In this document: positions 1 through 10,393 of the stretch, one piece after another
Layout: each line of letters begins with the position of its first letter
How positions within the stretch are numbered: the stretch's first letter is position 1
Source of the DNA: Photobacterium pectinilyticum
Lineage (GTDB): Bacteria; Pseudomonadota; Gammaproteobacteria; Enterobacterales; Vibrionaceae
Length of the DNA: 64,000 nt
Direction: 5' to 3'
Assembly (NCBI RefSeq): GCF_024357955.1
Contig: NZ_JANEYT010000009.1
Location: forward strand, 1-64,000
Position numbers and translations under genes: made by a program
Notes under the pieces: model-generated
Database searches by the model: none
The model's input: the letters and a program-made list of their open reading frames with translations, nothing else
Told to the model about the DNA's origin: nothing

Positions 1-77
1 AAGTGAGCTTGGAGCATAAAAATTCCCTCCAGTTGCTGCCTACTTTAAGTGTAGCAACAACTTAAGGGAACATAGCG

Positions 78-1028
78 ATTCAATTTAGCCTCAAACCTGA
101 AGATTACTTTCCGGAAAGTAAATGGGGTGAGCAAATTCACATACGTCCAACCGATCTACGTACGTTCAGTGCCAAGTTCAAGCTGCTGTGTCAAGACAGT
201 GGGGAGCCACTATTACCCGCTTTTGCCGCCAAGCATGTCTCACCGCTGACCTTCAGTTGCTTTTCGCTGGCTTTGTGGACAGCCAACAATCTCAACACTT
301 TTATTCAGGACGCCTGCCAATACTGCATCTTGATTGGTTCCCCCATTCGACTAAAGCGCCATATAACGCCGCATGGGAACAGCGAGCTGTGGGTGATCAA
401 CCATGATCCCTACAACGACAAGTTAAAGGTGTCTGATCTTGGCTTTATGATGTATATCGCCACTTTAATCGAGATGATCCAGCAAGTATCCGGCGGCATA
501 GATAACCTGATATTGAAAATCGGCCGGTGGCCATTCAGCCTACAGCAACAGCAACAGCAGCGATTCGAGAAAATGATGCGATGTAAAATCGAAATAGGCT
601 CACCAATCATCACTATCAGTTTTCCCAACGATGTTGAGGCAATAAAACTAAAAGGCAGGGATCCCGATATATATTCAGCTGCCGTTCCCCTTCTGCGCCA
701 GGCAGTCAGCAAGCTGGCACACCACGATATCATCCTGTGTATTTATAAGCTGCTGGATAACGAAGTGAACCTGCAGACCGTCTCGCGGGAAAAAATCGCA
801 GCAGAGATGCTAATGAGTGTGCGAACCCTCAATCGTCGCCTTTCGACTCTGGGCTCTTGCTATCGGCAAGTACTGGAGCAATACAAGCTGGAAAAGGCCC
901 TACTGCTACTAAGCCAACCCAATATCAATCTGACCGATATCGCCTTCCGACTCGGGTTTGCTGATCTCAGTAGCTTTTCCCGGGCATTCAAAAGTTGGAC
1001 CGGCTACAGCCCAACACATTTCCTATGA
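78..1028 (+). CDS. AraC-family transcriptional regulator
   Basis: Cytoplasmic one-component regulator. The C-terminal ~100 residues hold the two AraC helix-turn-helix units, with the typical second unit ([19 protein letters not shown]) and the ending GYSPTHF. The N-terminal part looks like the arabinose-binding-like effector domain of the long AraC subfamily. The frame is open from 66 (stop TAA at 63-65), but no ATG, GTG or TTG occurs before the TTG at 273. Coding-quality sequence clearly continues upstream of 273, so I prefer an ATT at 78, which has AAGGGA eight bases before it and gives 316 residues, near the usual ~330-340. A start at 273 would cut the sensor domain. No regulated neighbour is obvious; the next genes belong to the sucrose regulon, which has its own repressor. 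Confidence 0.75.
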   Translation: MQFSLKPEDYFPESKWGEQIHIRPTDLRTFSAKFKLLCQDSGEPLLPAFAAKHVSPLTFSCFSLALWTANNLNTFIQDACQYCILIGSPIRLKRHITPHGNSELWVINHDPYNDKLKVSDLGFMMYIATLIEMIQQVSGGIDNLILKIGRWPFSLQQQQQQRFEKMMRCKIEIGSPIITISFPNDVEAIKLKGRDPDIYSAAVPLLRQAVSKLAHHDIILCIYKLLDNEVNLQTVSREKIAAEMLMSVRTLNRRLSTLGSCYRQVLEQYKLEKALLLLSQPNINLTDIAFRLGFADLSSFSRAFKSWTGYSPTHFL

Positions 1029-2877
<1,849 letters not shown>

Positions 2878-2936
2878 TTACCTGATATATCGTTTAGATA
2901 AAGAGTTTTAATCATGATGTGATGTTCGCATCATTA

Positions 2937-2978
2937 AATGCCAACCTTATCGTTTCAACTCGAAGGTTGGCATTTTTG
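2937..2978 (+). terminator. rho-independent terminator after porin gene
   Basis: Twelve-base perfect stem AATGCCAACCTT (2937-2948) / AAGGTTGGCATT (2963-2974) followed by TTTTG. Confidence 0.85.
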
Positions 2979-3024
2979 TATCTTGAAACGACTTAATGTC
3001 TAAAGTGTAGGTTGGTATAACTCG

Positions 3025-4011
3025 CTAGCAAGACTCTCGCTCAATGGTGGTGAAGGTCAGCACCATCTTACTCATTTCAAAGCCTTTTTTATCAATACGC
3101 TCAAGTAGTAACTTGGCTCCATTTTCACCCGCTTTATCAAACGCATAGTTAAACGTAGAAAGCGTTGGCGTGCAAACTGAAGCAAGCTCATCGTCACCTA
3201 CACCTAGAACTAATACATCTTTTCCAGGAACAAGCCCTGCTTCCTGAATGGCTCTGATCGCACCTATTGCGATACGGTCAGTTGCACAAAACAGGCCGTC
3301 GAGCTGAGTGTGATCTTTGAGAGACTGCTTAGCCAGCTTGTAGCCTGAATCTATGGTGAAGTCACCACGGGCGTGAAATTGCATTGTGAGATCGTTAGAT
3401 TGAAGCGATTGAGCGAAGCCTTCCGATCTCATCTTATCAACCGCGATATCATCGCCTTGTACACCGATGAACCCCATATGCTGACAACCCTTCGAGATGA
3501 GGCGGTTGCCAGCTTCAAATCCAACACGGGTGTCGTCGTGCACAATGCTTGGGATGTTAAACATCGAACCATCTTGACCAACCAACACTACGGGCACTGC
3601 AGAGCTTTGAATCGCTTTGACTAATTTGTTGTCGAGGTGGGTCGCGTACAGGATGATGCCTTCAACACGCTTCTGTTTAAATATCTGAATATATTCGAGT
3701 TCTTTGTGGTGTGTTTGGTGCGTGCTCGCCAATAGAACATGCTTGCCCGCTTGCTCTAAAACTGCGGTTAAACCGTCGACCCCTTGAGATGTGGCGTGGG
3801 AAGAAACCCTAGGAACAATCACCCCAACAAGGTTAGTTTTCTGAGACTTTAAGTCTTTAGCAACTTGATTTGGGAGATAGCCACACTCTTCTACCGCTTT
3901 ACGCACCTTCACCTTGGTCGCATCTTTTACGCCATACTCATCGTTGATTACTCTTGAGACCGTCGATTTGGAAACTCCAGCGAGACGAGCGACATCATGA
4001 AGACTAGCCAT
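3025..4011 (-). CDS. scrR: LacI-family sucrose operon repressor
   Basis: DNA-binding repressor of 328 residues. The N-terminal helix-turn-helix and hinge are clear (ASLHDVARLAGVSKSTVSRV, then a hinge ending NQVAKDLKSQKTNLVGVIVP), followed by a periplasmic-binding-protein-like effector domain with LFCATDRIAIGAIRAI and LGVGDDELA. It is divergent from scrA and convergent with the porin gene. Its own upstream region has a version of the operator (4037-4058), so autorepression is likely. In Vibrio alginolyticus the order scrR-scrA-scrK-scrB is known and the same order occurs here. The inducer is probably fructose or a sucrose-derived phosphate, by family analogy. Confidence 0.88.
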   Translation of the reverse strand: MASLHDVARLAGVSKSTVSRVINDEYGVKDATKVKVRKAVEECGYLPNQVAKDLKSQKTNLVGVIVPRVSSHATSQGVDGLTAVLEQAGKHVLLASTHQTHHKELEYIQIFKQKRVEGIILYATHLDNKLVKAIQSSAVPVVLVGQDGSMFNIPSIVHDDTRVGFEAGNRLISKGCQHMGFIGVQGDDIAVDKMRSEGFAQSLQSNDLTMQFHARGDFTIDSGYKLAKQSLKDHTQLDGLFCATDRIAIGAIRAIQEAGLVPGKDVLVLGVGDDELASVCTPTLSTFNYAFDKAGENGAKLLLERIDKKGFEMSKMVLTFTTIERESC

Positions 4012-4036
4012 TATTCATTATCCATTTGTAATTTTA

Positions 4037-4058
4037 GTTTTGGGATTGTTTGCAAACA
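4037..4058 (-). promoter_or_regulatory. ScrR operator in the scrR/scrA divergent region
   Basis: TTTTGGGATTGTTTGCAAAC matches the porin operator except in the centre (ATTG for AACG). It lies 26 bases upstream of the scrR start, consistent with autoregulation. Confidence 0.6.
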
Positions 4059-4190
4059 GACCATCAAATTTGTCTGCTTATCAGGAGATTTTAACCCTGT
4101 CTTCTTATCCTAGGGAGATAATTTGAAGATCATTCTCACAGTATTGAGCAGTTATCTTTGATCATTTGTTATTTCTAGGCAAAAATTTGT

Positions 4191-4210
4191 TTTGCAAACG
4201 TTCCCGAAAA
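4191..4210 (+). promoter_or_regulatory. ScrR operator upstream of scrA
   Basis: TTTGCAAACGTTCCCGAAAA shares the core of the porin-upstream site in inverse orientation. It lies 36 bases before the scrA start. The longer upstream ATG at 4166 would read through this operator, which argues against that start. Confidence 0.75.
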
Positions 4211-4246
4211 TTCAAAAACTCGAATGATAATCCAATGGGGTATGTA

Positions 4247-5686
4247 ATGAATTATCCAAAAATAGCAAAAGAGCTGCTCTCTCTATTAGGTGGTAAAAGT
4301 AATATCACCGCACTCGCACACTGTGCGACTCGTCTGCGTCTTGCGGTTGCAGACCAAGATAAAATTGATGAACAGGCGATTGATAACCTAGAAGGGGTTA
4401 AGGGCCAGTTTAAAGTGGCGGGGCAATATCAGATCATCTTTGGTTCAGGCATCGTTAACCAAGTTTATGCAGAGCTGGCTAAGCTGACCGAAATGACGGA
4501 AATGTCAACTAACGATGTGGCGTCTGCGGGTGCTGACAATCAAAATATCGTGCAACGAGCAGTGAAAGGCCTGTCTGATATTTTTGTCCCAATCATTCCT
4601 GCGATTGTTGCTGGTGGTCTGTTAATGGGTATCTACAACCTATTGACAGCTCAAGGCTTGTTCATTGATGGCAAATCTTTAATCGACGCTAATCCGGGGT
4701 TGACCGACTTAGCAAACATGATCAACACATTTGCTAATGCACCTTTTGTTTACTTACCTATTTTATTAGCATTTTCAGCGAGTAAGAAGTTTGGTGGTAA
4801 CCCATACCTTGGCGCGGCTTTAGGTATGTTGATGGTTCACCCAGATCTTCTTAACGGTTGGGGCTTCGGTGGCGCATCGGTGTCGGGCAGCATTCCAGTT
4901 TGGAACATTCTAGGCTTCGAAATCGAGAAAGTGGGTTACCAAGGTTCAGTACTGCCAGTTCTCGTTTCTGCGTTTATTCTAGCGAAAGTCGAGCTTGGCC
5001 TGCGTAAAGTGGTACCTTCTGTTCTGGATAACTTGCTAACACCGCTACTGGCTATCTTCGTGACTGGTCTACTGACATTCACGGTTGTGGGTCCATTTAC
5101 ACGTGATATCGGCTTTCTACTGGGTGATGGCCTGAACTGGCTATACAACAGTGCTGGCTTCATTGGTGGTGCGGTGTTTGGTTTGATTTATGCGCCGTTC
5201 GTTATCACAGGTATGCACCATAGCTTTATCGCTATCGAAACTCAGTTGCTTGCGGATATCGCAACGACGGGTGGTACGTTCATCTTCCCTATCGCGGCGA
5301 TGTCTAACGTTTCACAAGGCGCGGCGGCACTGGCTGTTGGTTTCATGACTCGTGATACAAAAATGAAGAGTATTGCGATTCCTTCTGGTGTGACAGGTCT
5401 GCTTGGTATTACTGAGCCTGCAATGTTCGGTGTGAACTTGAAGCTTCGCTACCCATTCATTGCCGCGGTTTGTGCAGCTGCTGTATCAAGTGCATTTATC
5501 ACCATGTTCAATGTGAAAGCACAAGCGCTGGGTGCAGCGGGTATTCCGGGCATCATCTCAATATCACCAGAAAAAATTGGCTACTACGTGGTAGGTATGA
5601 TTATCGCGTTCGTGACTGCCTTTGCTCTGACCGTTGTTTTAGGTCTGCGTGAGCGCAGCAAGCAAAATATTAAAGCAACAGCTTAA
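4247..5686 (+). CDS. scrA: sucrose-specific PTS enzyme IIBC
   Basis: Inner-membrane permease that imports and phosphorylates sucrose to sucrose-6-phosphate. The N-terminal EIIB domain carries the phosphorylated cysteine in ALAHCATRLRL (Cys26), followed by an EIIC domain with ~10 membrane helices and the substrate-site motif GITEPAMFGVN. No EIIA domain is fused, so it must take phosphate from the glucose-type EIIA (Crr) encoded elsewhere. I chose the ATG at 4247 (MNYPKIAKELLSLLGG): it gives 479 residues, the family length, whereas the upstream ATG at 4166 adds an unrelated leader that overlaps the operator. First gene of scrA-scrK-scrB. Confidence 0.92.
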   Translation: MNYPKIAKELLSLLGGKSNITALAHCATRLRLAVADQDKIDEQAIDNLEGVKGQFKVAGQYQIIFGSGIVNQVYAELAKLTEMTEMSTNDVASAGADNQNIVQRAVKGLSDIFVPIIPAIVAGGLLMGIYNLLTAQGLFIDGKSLIDANPGLTDLANMINTFANAPFVYLPILLAFSASKKFGGNPYLGAALGMLMVHPDLLNGWGFGGASVSGSIPVWNILGFEIEKVGYQGSVLPVLVSAFILAKVELGLRKVVPSVLDNLLTPLLAIFVTGLLTFTVVGPFTRDIGFLLGDGLNWLYNSAGFIGGAVFGLIYAPFVITGMHHSFIAIETQLLADIATTGGTFIFPIAAMSNVSQGAAALAVGFMTRDTKMKSIAIPSGVTGLLGITEPAMFGVNLKLRYPFIAAVCAAAVSSAFITMFNVKAQALGAAGIPGIISISPEKIGYYVVGMIIAFVTAFALTVVLGLRERSKQNIKATA

Positions 5687-5742
5687 CGTTTCTCCCTAGA
5701 AGTGAAGCCCCCCTTTTCACTTCATTTCCTAAGCTTTGGGGT

Positions 5743-5783
5743 GCTAGCTAGGTGATTTGGCTTAGCTAGCCTTTTTATATTTT
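5743..5783 (+). terminator. intra-operon hairpin with T tract between scrA and scrK
   Basis: GCTAGCTA (5743-5750) pairs with TAGCTAGC (5763-5770), followed by CTTTTTATATTTTT. It probably lowers scrK-scrB expression relative to scrA, or ends a scrA-only transcript. Confidence 0.65.
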
Positions 5784-5809
5784 TATATGACAGCGTGAAG
5801 TGTCACCTT

Positions 5810-5857
5810 GCTTTCGGTTGCTACTGCTTTCGATTGCCATCGCTTTCGGTTGTCATG
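5810..5857 (+). repeat. three tandem 16-bp repeats before scrK
   Basis: Units GCTTTCGGTTGCTACT, GCTTTCGATTGCCATC and GCTTTCGGTTGTCATG stand head to tail, with a decayed fourth unit (ATTTTCAGTTTTAAGG) that runs into the ribosome site of scrK. Confidence 0.8.
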
Positions 5858-5881
5858 ATTTTCAGTTTTAAGGTAAGAAAG

Positions 5882-6847
5882 ATGAATCAAGTTTGGGTAA
5901 CTGGAGACGCTGTCGTCGACCTCATTCCGGAGACTGACGCGACATTATTGAAATGTCCGGGCGGTGCGCCTGCCAATGTCGCGGTAGCGATTTCTCGCCT
6001 TTTAGGCAAAAGCGCATTTTTCGGCCGAGTGGGTAACGACCCGTTTGGCACTTTTATGGAAGTGACTCTGCAAAAGGAAGGTGTGAATACCGAGCGTTTG
6101 GTGAAGGACCCTGAACAACGCACATCAACTGTGGTGGTTGATCTTGATGACCAAGGCGAGCGTAGCTTTACGTTCATGGTTAAGCCAAGTGCCGACCAGT
6201 TTATGTCTGTTGAAGACATTCCCGAATTTAAGAAGAACGAATGGTTACACGTCTGCTCAATCTCTTTGGCTAATGAACCAAGCCGAAGCAGTACCTTTGA
6301 AGCTATCCGACGCATGAAAGCCGCGGGCGGTTACATCAGCTTCGATCCAAATCTACGCGATGAAGTGTGGCAAGACCCTTCTGAAATCAAGTCTGTGGTC
6401 ATGAAAGCGGTTAAGTTGGCAGATGTGGTCAAATTCTCAGAAGAAGAGTTGGATTTCTTAACCGATTCTACTTCGATGGAACAAGGTTTGGCTCATATTG
6501 CTGATCTTAACAATACGCTTGTTCTGGTAACGCAGGGTGCGAAAGGCGTTTGGCGAGTATTTGAAAACCAAGGAGTGTTGATTTCAGGTCGTTCAGTGAC
6601 GCCAGTTGATACCACAGGGGCTGGCGATGCTTTTGTTGGTGGCTTGCTTGCAAAACTTTCTCAACATGAAGAGTGGAACAACCATCAAGTTGTCGACTCT
6701 GCCATCCAATGGGCGAATGGTTGTGGTGCATTAGCAACAACGCAAAAAGGCGCGATGACCGCACTTCCAACGCAAGATACGCTTGCTCAGTTTATTGCTC
6801 CTGAACAAGATTCCTCAAGTGTGACGAACACTGAGGGGAATGTATGA
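5882..6847 (+). CDS. scrK: fructokinase (PfkB family)
   Basis: Cytoplasmic sugar kinase that phosphorylates the fructose released by ScrB, feeding glycolysis as fructose-6-phosphate. It shows the PfkB signature 1 region (GGAPANVAVAISRLLG, about residues 24-39) and signature 2 with the catalytic aspartate (DTTGAGDAFVGGLL). I chose the ATG at 5882 (MNQVWVTGDAVVD), which has AAGGTAAGAAAG before it and gives 321 residues; the frame extends further up only through the 16-bp repeats. The stop overlaps the scrB start (ATGA), so the two are translationally coupled. Confidence 0.92.
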   Translation: MNQVWVTGDAVVDLIPETDATLLKCPGGAPANVAVAISRLLGKSAFFGRVGNDPFGTFMEVTLQKEGVNTERLVKDPEQRTSTVVVDLDDQGERSFTFMVKPSADQFMSVEDIPEFKKNEWLHVCSISLANEPSRSSTFEAIRRMKAAGGYISFDPNLRDEVWQDPSEIKSVVMKAVKLADVVKFSEEELDFLTDSTSMEQGLAHIADLNNTLVLVTQGAKGVWRVFENQGVLISGRSVTPVDTTGAGDAFVGGLLAKLSQHEEWNNHQVVDSAIQWANGCGALATTQKGAMTALPTQDTLAQFIAPEQDSSSVTNTEGNV

Positions 6848-8295
6848 GTTTGAATTCAAACTGGACAGTAGAACAAAGATATCGTCGTGTAGAGCAGATT
6901 TCTCAAAACAGCATTGATGCGATGGTAAAGCTTCGCAAACAAGACGCTGGATACCCTGACTACCATATTGCGCCTAAGTTTGGCCTGCTCAATGATCCGA
7001 ATGGCTTGTGTTTCTTTAATGGTGAACACCACCTATTTTACCAATGGACGCCAGTTGGCCCTGTCCATGGTATGAAGTATTGGTACCACCTTTCTACCAA
7101 AGACTTCGTTCATTTCGAAGACCACGGCATTGGCTTACACCCAGACCAAGATTACGATTCTCACGGTGTTTATTCTGGTGGAGCATTGGTTGAAAACGAT
7201 AATGCGTTGCTGTTCTTTACCGGTAACAAACGCGATGAAAATTGGCTGCGAGTCCCTACTCAATGTTTTGCCAAGATGTTTGCCGACGGCAAGATAGAAA
7301 AGCACGGCGTGGTTATCGAAAACAATCACTACACAGAGCATTTCCGCGATCCAAAAGTGTGGAAGCAGGGTGACGATTACCTAATGGTTGTTGGGGCTCA
7401 AACGCCTGAAAAGACAGGTTCTATGGCGTTGTATCGCAGCCGTGACCTGATGAATTGGCAGCACAAGGGCCCAATTCAAACTCGTTACAACAACCTTGGC
7501 TATATGTGGGAATGCCCAGATTTCTTTGAAATAGGCAACCAATCGGTGATGCTGTTTTCTCCGCAAGGTGTGTCTAGCGATAACCCATACGATTTCAAAA
7601 ACATCTATTCTGTGGCTTATCTTGTCGGCGATCGCCTAAATCTAGATTCAGCGGAATTAGAAAACCATCAAGACATCACGCAGCCAGATTACGGCTTTGA
7701 TTTTTACGCACCTCAGACTTACTTGGATGATTCAGGTCGTCGGATAATGATTGCTTGGGTAGGTCTTCCTGATATTGATACTCCATCTGTCGAGCATCAA
7801 TGGGCAGGTATGCTGTCTTTACCTCGCGAGTTGAAAATTCAAGATGGCTATCTCATTCAGTCTCCACTATCTGAGCTTAAAGCGCTACAAGGAGAAGCGG
7901 TTGCGGTTGAGAATGCTTTCGAATTGGATACGACGAGCTTCATGGTCCAGCTCGAAACGGATACGAAAACGGACGAGTTTGAGTTAACGCTAGCTAATGC
8001 TGCGGGTGATAACATCGTGTTCAGTGCCACGGCGACGGAGTTCATTCTTGATCGCAGCAAGATGTCTCAACTCTACGCGGAAAAGTTTGGCTGTGTGAGA
8101 AAAGCGCCGAGGTTGAGCACCAAGCAAACCATCGAAGTTTATGTCGATAAGTCGGTGATCGAAATCTTCATTAATGGCGGTAAACATACAATGACCAGCC
8201 GCTTCTTCATTGACGATTTGAACTTGTTGTCCATTACTGGCGACGTGAAAACCGTTTATCACTCGATAGGGCCAATTAAAGGGCTTGATAATTAA
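6844..8295 (+). CDS. scrB: sucrose-6-phosphate hydrolase (GH32)
   Basis: Cytoplasmic beta-fructofuranosidase that splits sucrose-6-phosphate into glucose-6-phosphate and fructose. The GH32 landmarks are present: LNDPNG with nucleophile Asp51, FRDPKVW with Asp169, and WECPDFF with acid/base Glu223. A C-terminal beta-sandwich includes IEVYVDKSVIEIFINGG. The 483-residue length is normal. It overlaps scrK by four bases and closes the sucrose operon. Confidence 0.93.
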   Translation: MSLNSNWTVEQRYRRVEQISQNSIDAMVKLRKQDAGYPDYHIAPKFGLLNDPNGLCFFNGEHHLFYQWTPVGPVHGMKYWYHLSTKDFVHFEDHGIGLHPDQDYDSHGVYSGGALVENDNALLFFTGNKRDENWLRVPTQCFAKMFADGKIEKHGVVIENNHYTEHFRDPKVWKQGDDYLMVVGAQTPEKTGSMALYRSRDLMNWQHKGPIQTRYNNLGYMWECPDFFEIGNQSVMLFSPQGVSSDNPYDFKNIYSVAYLVGDRLNLDSAELENHQDITQPDYGFDFYAPQTYLDDSGRRIMIAWVGLPDIDTPSVEHQWAGMLSLPRELKIQDGYLIQSPLSELKALQGEAVAVENAFELDTTSFMVQLETDTKTDEFELTLANAAGDNIVFSATATEFILDRSKMSQLYAEKFGCVRKAPRLSTKQTIEVYVDKSVIEIFINGGKHTMTSRFFIDDLNLLSITGDVKTVYHSIGPIKGLDN

Positions 8296-8668
8296 GATTA
8301 CCATCAGCTCTCATACTTACATCCTGCAATAGTGACTCATGGAGAGTTTACAGCTGATTTTCTGGATACCCCTTAAAACCACAGGTTACAGTCGGGATAA
8401 GTGAGGCAACCTCCGTATACACAGGACGTTTCGTGTCAGCCTGAAAGGGGGCAGCTGACACGTCATGTAGTTGATTGATGAGTAAGTGACTATCATTACA
8501 TTTTCATACTTGATAACGAGTTTACAAGAGAAGTTAGGATGCTCATCCAATGACTTGTGCAGATAGTCCAGGGGGGGCGTCTAGCTGATTGTCACAAATC
8601 AAGCTTAGAAACAACAAGGCCGCCCCAAAAATGGACGGCCTAGATCTGCCAGTCTACAGGTGATGGTA
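8296..8668. other. intergenic region between scrB and catB
   Basis: No gene seen. It contains an inverted repeat CGTGTCAGC (8432-8440) / GCTGACACG (8454-8462) without a T tract, and the terminator serving the next minus-strand gene. Confidence 0.5.
8604..8641 (-). terminator. terminator after the CatB-type gene
   Basis: On the minus strand AGGCCGTCC pairs with GGGCGGCCT around an ATTTTT-type loop (8617-8641) and is followed by TTGTTGTTTC. It lies 27 bases beyond the stop. Confidence 0.55.
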
Positions 8669-9337
8669 TTACACCTCAAAGCGCTGGTAACGCTCGAACA
8701 AGGCCTCGATATCGTTGCTGCACATCACGTCCATGTTCTCCTGCAAGCGTTTCATCGGCCAGTCCCACCATTTCATTTCTAGCAGCATCGCAATATGCGG
8801 ATCGCTAAAACGCTTTTTGACTTTCTGGCCGGGATTGCCGACGATCACGGCATAAGGTTCAACATCTTTGGTAACAACAGCCCGCGCACCGATCACCGCC
8901 CCATCACCGATGGTAATGCCGGGCATAATGACACACTCACTGCCGACCCAGACATCGTTGCCAATCACCGTATCGCCAGCGCGTTCGAAGCCCGATTTAA
9001 CCTTGCCGCCGAATTTACTGACATCAAAAGGAAACGATGAAATCCAATCATGCCGATGGCCCTGATTCCCAGCCAACATAAAAGTCGCCCCGGATGCTAT
9101 CGAGCAGTACTTGCCGATAATAAGCTGGTCGACCTCGCCGAAGATCCCTGACTCCCAAACCGCCCGGCTCGAGTGGTCGCCCAGCAAATACCGAACACAA
9201 TGATCCTCAAAATGTTTGTCATGGTAATAGCCGGAGTAATACGTATGTTCTCCGACTGTAATGTTTGGATTCTTTACATGTTCCCTGACTTCATAACCGC
9301 CAAGCCATGAAGGAAATATGGATGAAGTCATAGCCAC
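8669..9337 (-). CDS. CatB-type xenobiotic O-acetyltransferase
   Basis: Left-handed beta-helix acetyltransferase of the CatB/Vat family (acetyl-CoA dependent; chloramphenicol or streptogramin-like acceptors). The family hallmarks are NPNITVGEHTYYSGYYHD, IIGKYCSIASGATFMLAGNQ, the catalytic histidine in NQGHRHDW (His94), then hexapeptide repeats (GNDVWVGSECVIMPGITIG) and KRFSDPHIAMLLEMKWWDW. At 222 residues it is about ten longer than typical CatB, with an insert near SSRAVWESGIFG. No integron attC-like site was recognised on either side, so it is probably a resident chromosomal gene. Actual resistance activity is not implied by sequence alone. Confidence 0.85.
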   Translation of the reverse strand: MAMTSSIFPSWLGGYEVREHVKNPNITVGEHTYYSGYYHDKHFEDHCVRYLLGDHSSRAVWESGIFGEVDQLIIGKYCSIASGATFMLAGNQGHRHDWISSFPFDVSKFGGKVKSGFERAGDTVIGNDVWVGSECVIMPGITIGDGAVIGARAVVTKDVEPYAVIVGNPGQKVKKRFSDPHIAMLLEMKWWDWPMKRLQENMDVMCSNDIEALFERYQRFEV

Positions 9338-9657
9338 CCCTTATAAATGCGCACTGCTTTATTACTCGTTATGCCAACAAGTATAGTGACGATAACCACA
9401 TCCATAAATGCCAACGTCTGATAAAGGTTGAACAAATCACTGCAGCCAAGCTTATAACAGGATAAACGGCTACCGGCTTCTGCTGTCCAAACATGATAAG
9501 GCCAGTATTCAACTGGCATTCAATGCGTGCTGAATCAAATTATTCTTATCATTTTATTACCAGTTGGCGATACAGCTAGCAAAATACCAATCTCTGTATT
9601 GTCGAATGCGCTGGGCTGGATTAACAATCAATGCAGCGAGATATACAGGATGAGAAT
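9338..9657. other. divergent intergenic region
   Basis: Promoter region for the minus-strand acetyltransferase and the plus-strand phosphatase. A 63-codon minus-strand frame (9328-9519) has no supporting signal. Confidence 0.4.
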
Positions 9658-10326
9658 ATGAATAAGGTTCAGCCCTATCACACCCGTTGCGTTATCTTCG
9701 ATTGCGACGGCACCTTGGTAGACAGCGAGCGGCTGTGCAACCAAGCATTAGTGAACATCTTTTCCCGGCTTGGCGGAGAGCTTAGCCTCGACGAGTGTAT
9801 TGAGCATTTCCAAGGAGGTAAGATTGTCGATATTCTCGCCGAAACCCGACGACGTACAGGGGTTACAGTATCTATCGATACCCTGGAGCCTATGTACCGG
9901 GAAGAATGCCGTAAGCTATTCAACGAGCATTTAATACCTATAGACGGTGTTCCCAACTTGCTCCAAGAGCTGACCCAACTTGGCATTGATATGTGTATTG
10001 CGTCCAACGGTCCGGTCCATAAAATGGAACATACCCTCGGCCTGACCAACATGCTGCACTATTTTGACGGTAAGCTCTTCAGCGGCTTTGAAGCCAGCAG
10101 CTGGAAACCGGATCCGGACTTGCTGCACTTTGCCGCCATGAATATGGGCTACCGACTGCAAGACTGCGTATTTGTCGATGACACTGCGCGTGGCGTTCAG
10201 GCTGGGCTCAATGCAGGGATCCCGACGTTCCATTACGCCGCCCCTCATGCGCCAGAAATCACTGACCCAAGGGTGATCACTCTGACCAAAATGCCGCAGC
10301 TGCTTGATTATATTCGTGCCCAATAA
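9658..10326 (+). CDS. HAD-superfamily phosphatase, YieH-like
   Basis: Haloacid-dehalogenase hydrolase of 222 residues, close in layout to E. coli YieH (6-phosphogluconate/small sugar-phosphate phosphatase). Motif I is FDCDGTLVDSE (Asp15 nucleophile, Asp17), motif II is CIASNGP, motif III is the lysine in SSWKPDPDLL, and motif IV is VFVDDTARGVQAG. The alpha-helical cap between residues ~30 and 90 makes it subclass I. The ATG at 9658 has AGGA seven bases upstream; an in-frame ATG at 9631 lacks a ribosome site. It is convergent with the next gene, with a strong hairpin between. Confidence 0.82.
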   Translation: MNKVQPYHTRCVIFDCDGTLVDSERLCNQALVNIFSRLGGELSLDECIEHFQGGKIVDILAETRRRTGVTVSIDTLEPMYREECRKLFNEHLIPIDGVPNLLQELTQLGIDMCIASNGPVHKMEHTLGLTNMLHYFDGKLFSGFEASSWKPDPDLLHFAAMNMGYRLQDCVFVDDTARGVQAGLNAGIPTFHYAAPHAPEITDPRVITLTKMPQLLDYIRAQ

Positions 10327-10333
10327 CGAGAAA

Positions 10334-10373
10334 AGGCCCGGTTGAGTTGCTATGAACCAACTCAACCGGGCCT
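10334..10373. terminator. bidirectional terminator-like hairpin
   Basis: Sixteen-base perfect stem AGGCCCGGTTGAGTTG (10334-10349) / CAACTCAACCGGGCCT (10358-10373) with an 8-base loop, between two convergent genes. AAAA precedes it, giving a T tract for the minus strand. Confidence 0.75.
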
Positions 10374-10393
10374 CTTCTATCAGCGTTCATCCG

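Noticed and set aside
9328..9519. 63-codon minus-strand frame upstream of the acetyltransferase
   Set aside because: No ribosome site or recognisable composition; overlaps the acetyltransferase start.
8296..9657. Integron attC sites around the CatB-type gene
   Set aside because: CatB genes are often integron cassettes, but no attC-like imperfect palindrome with paired core sites was found on either side.
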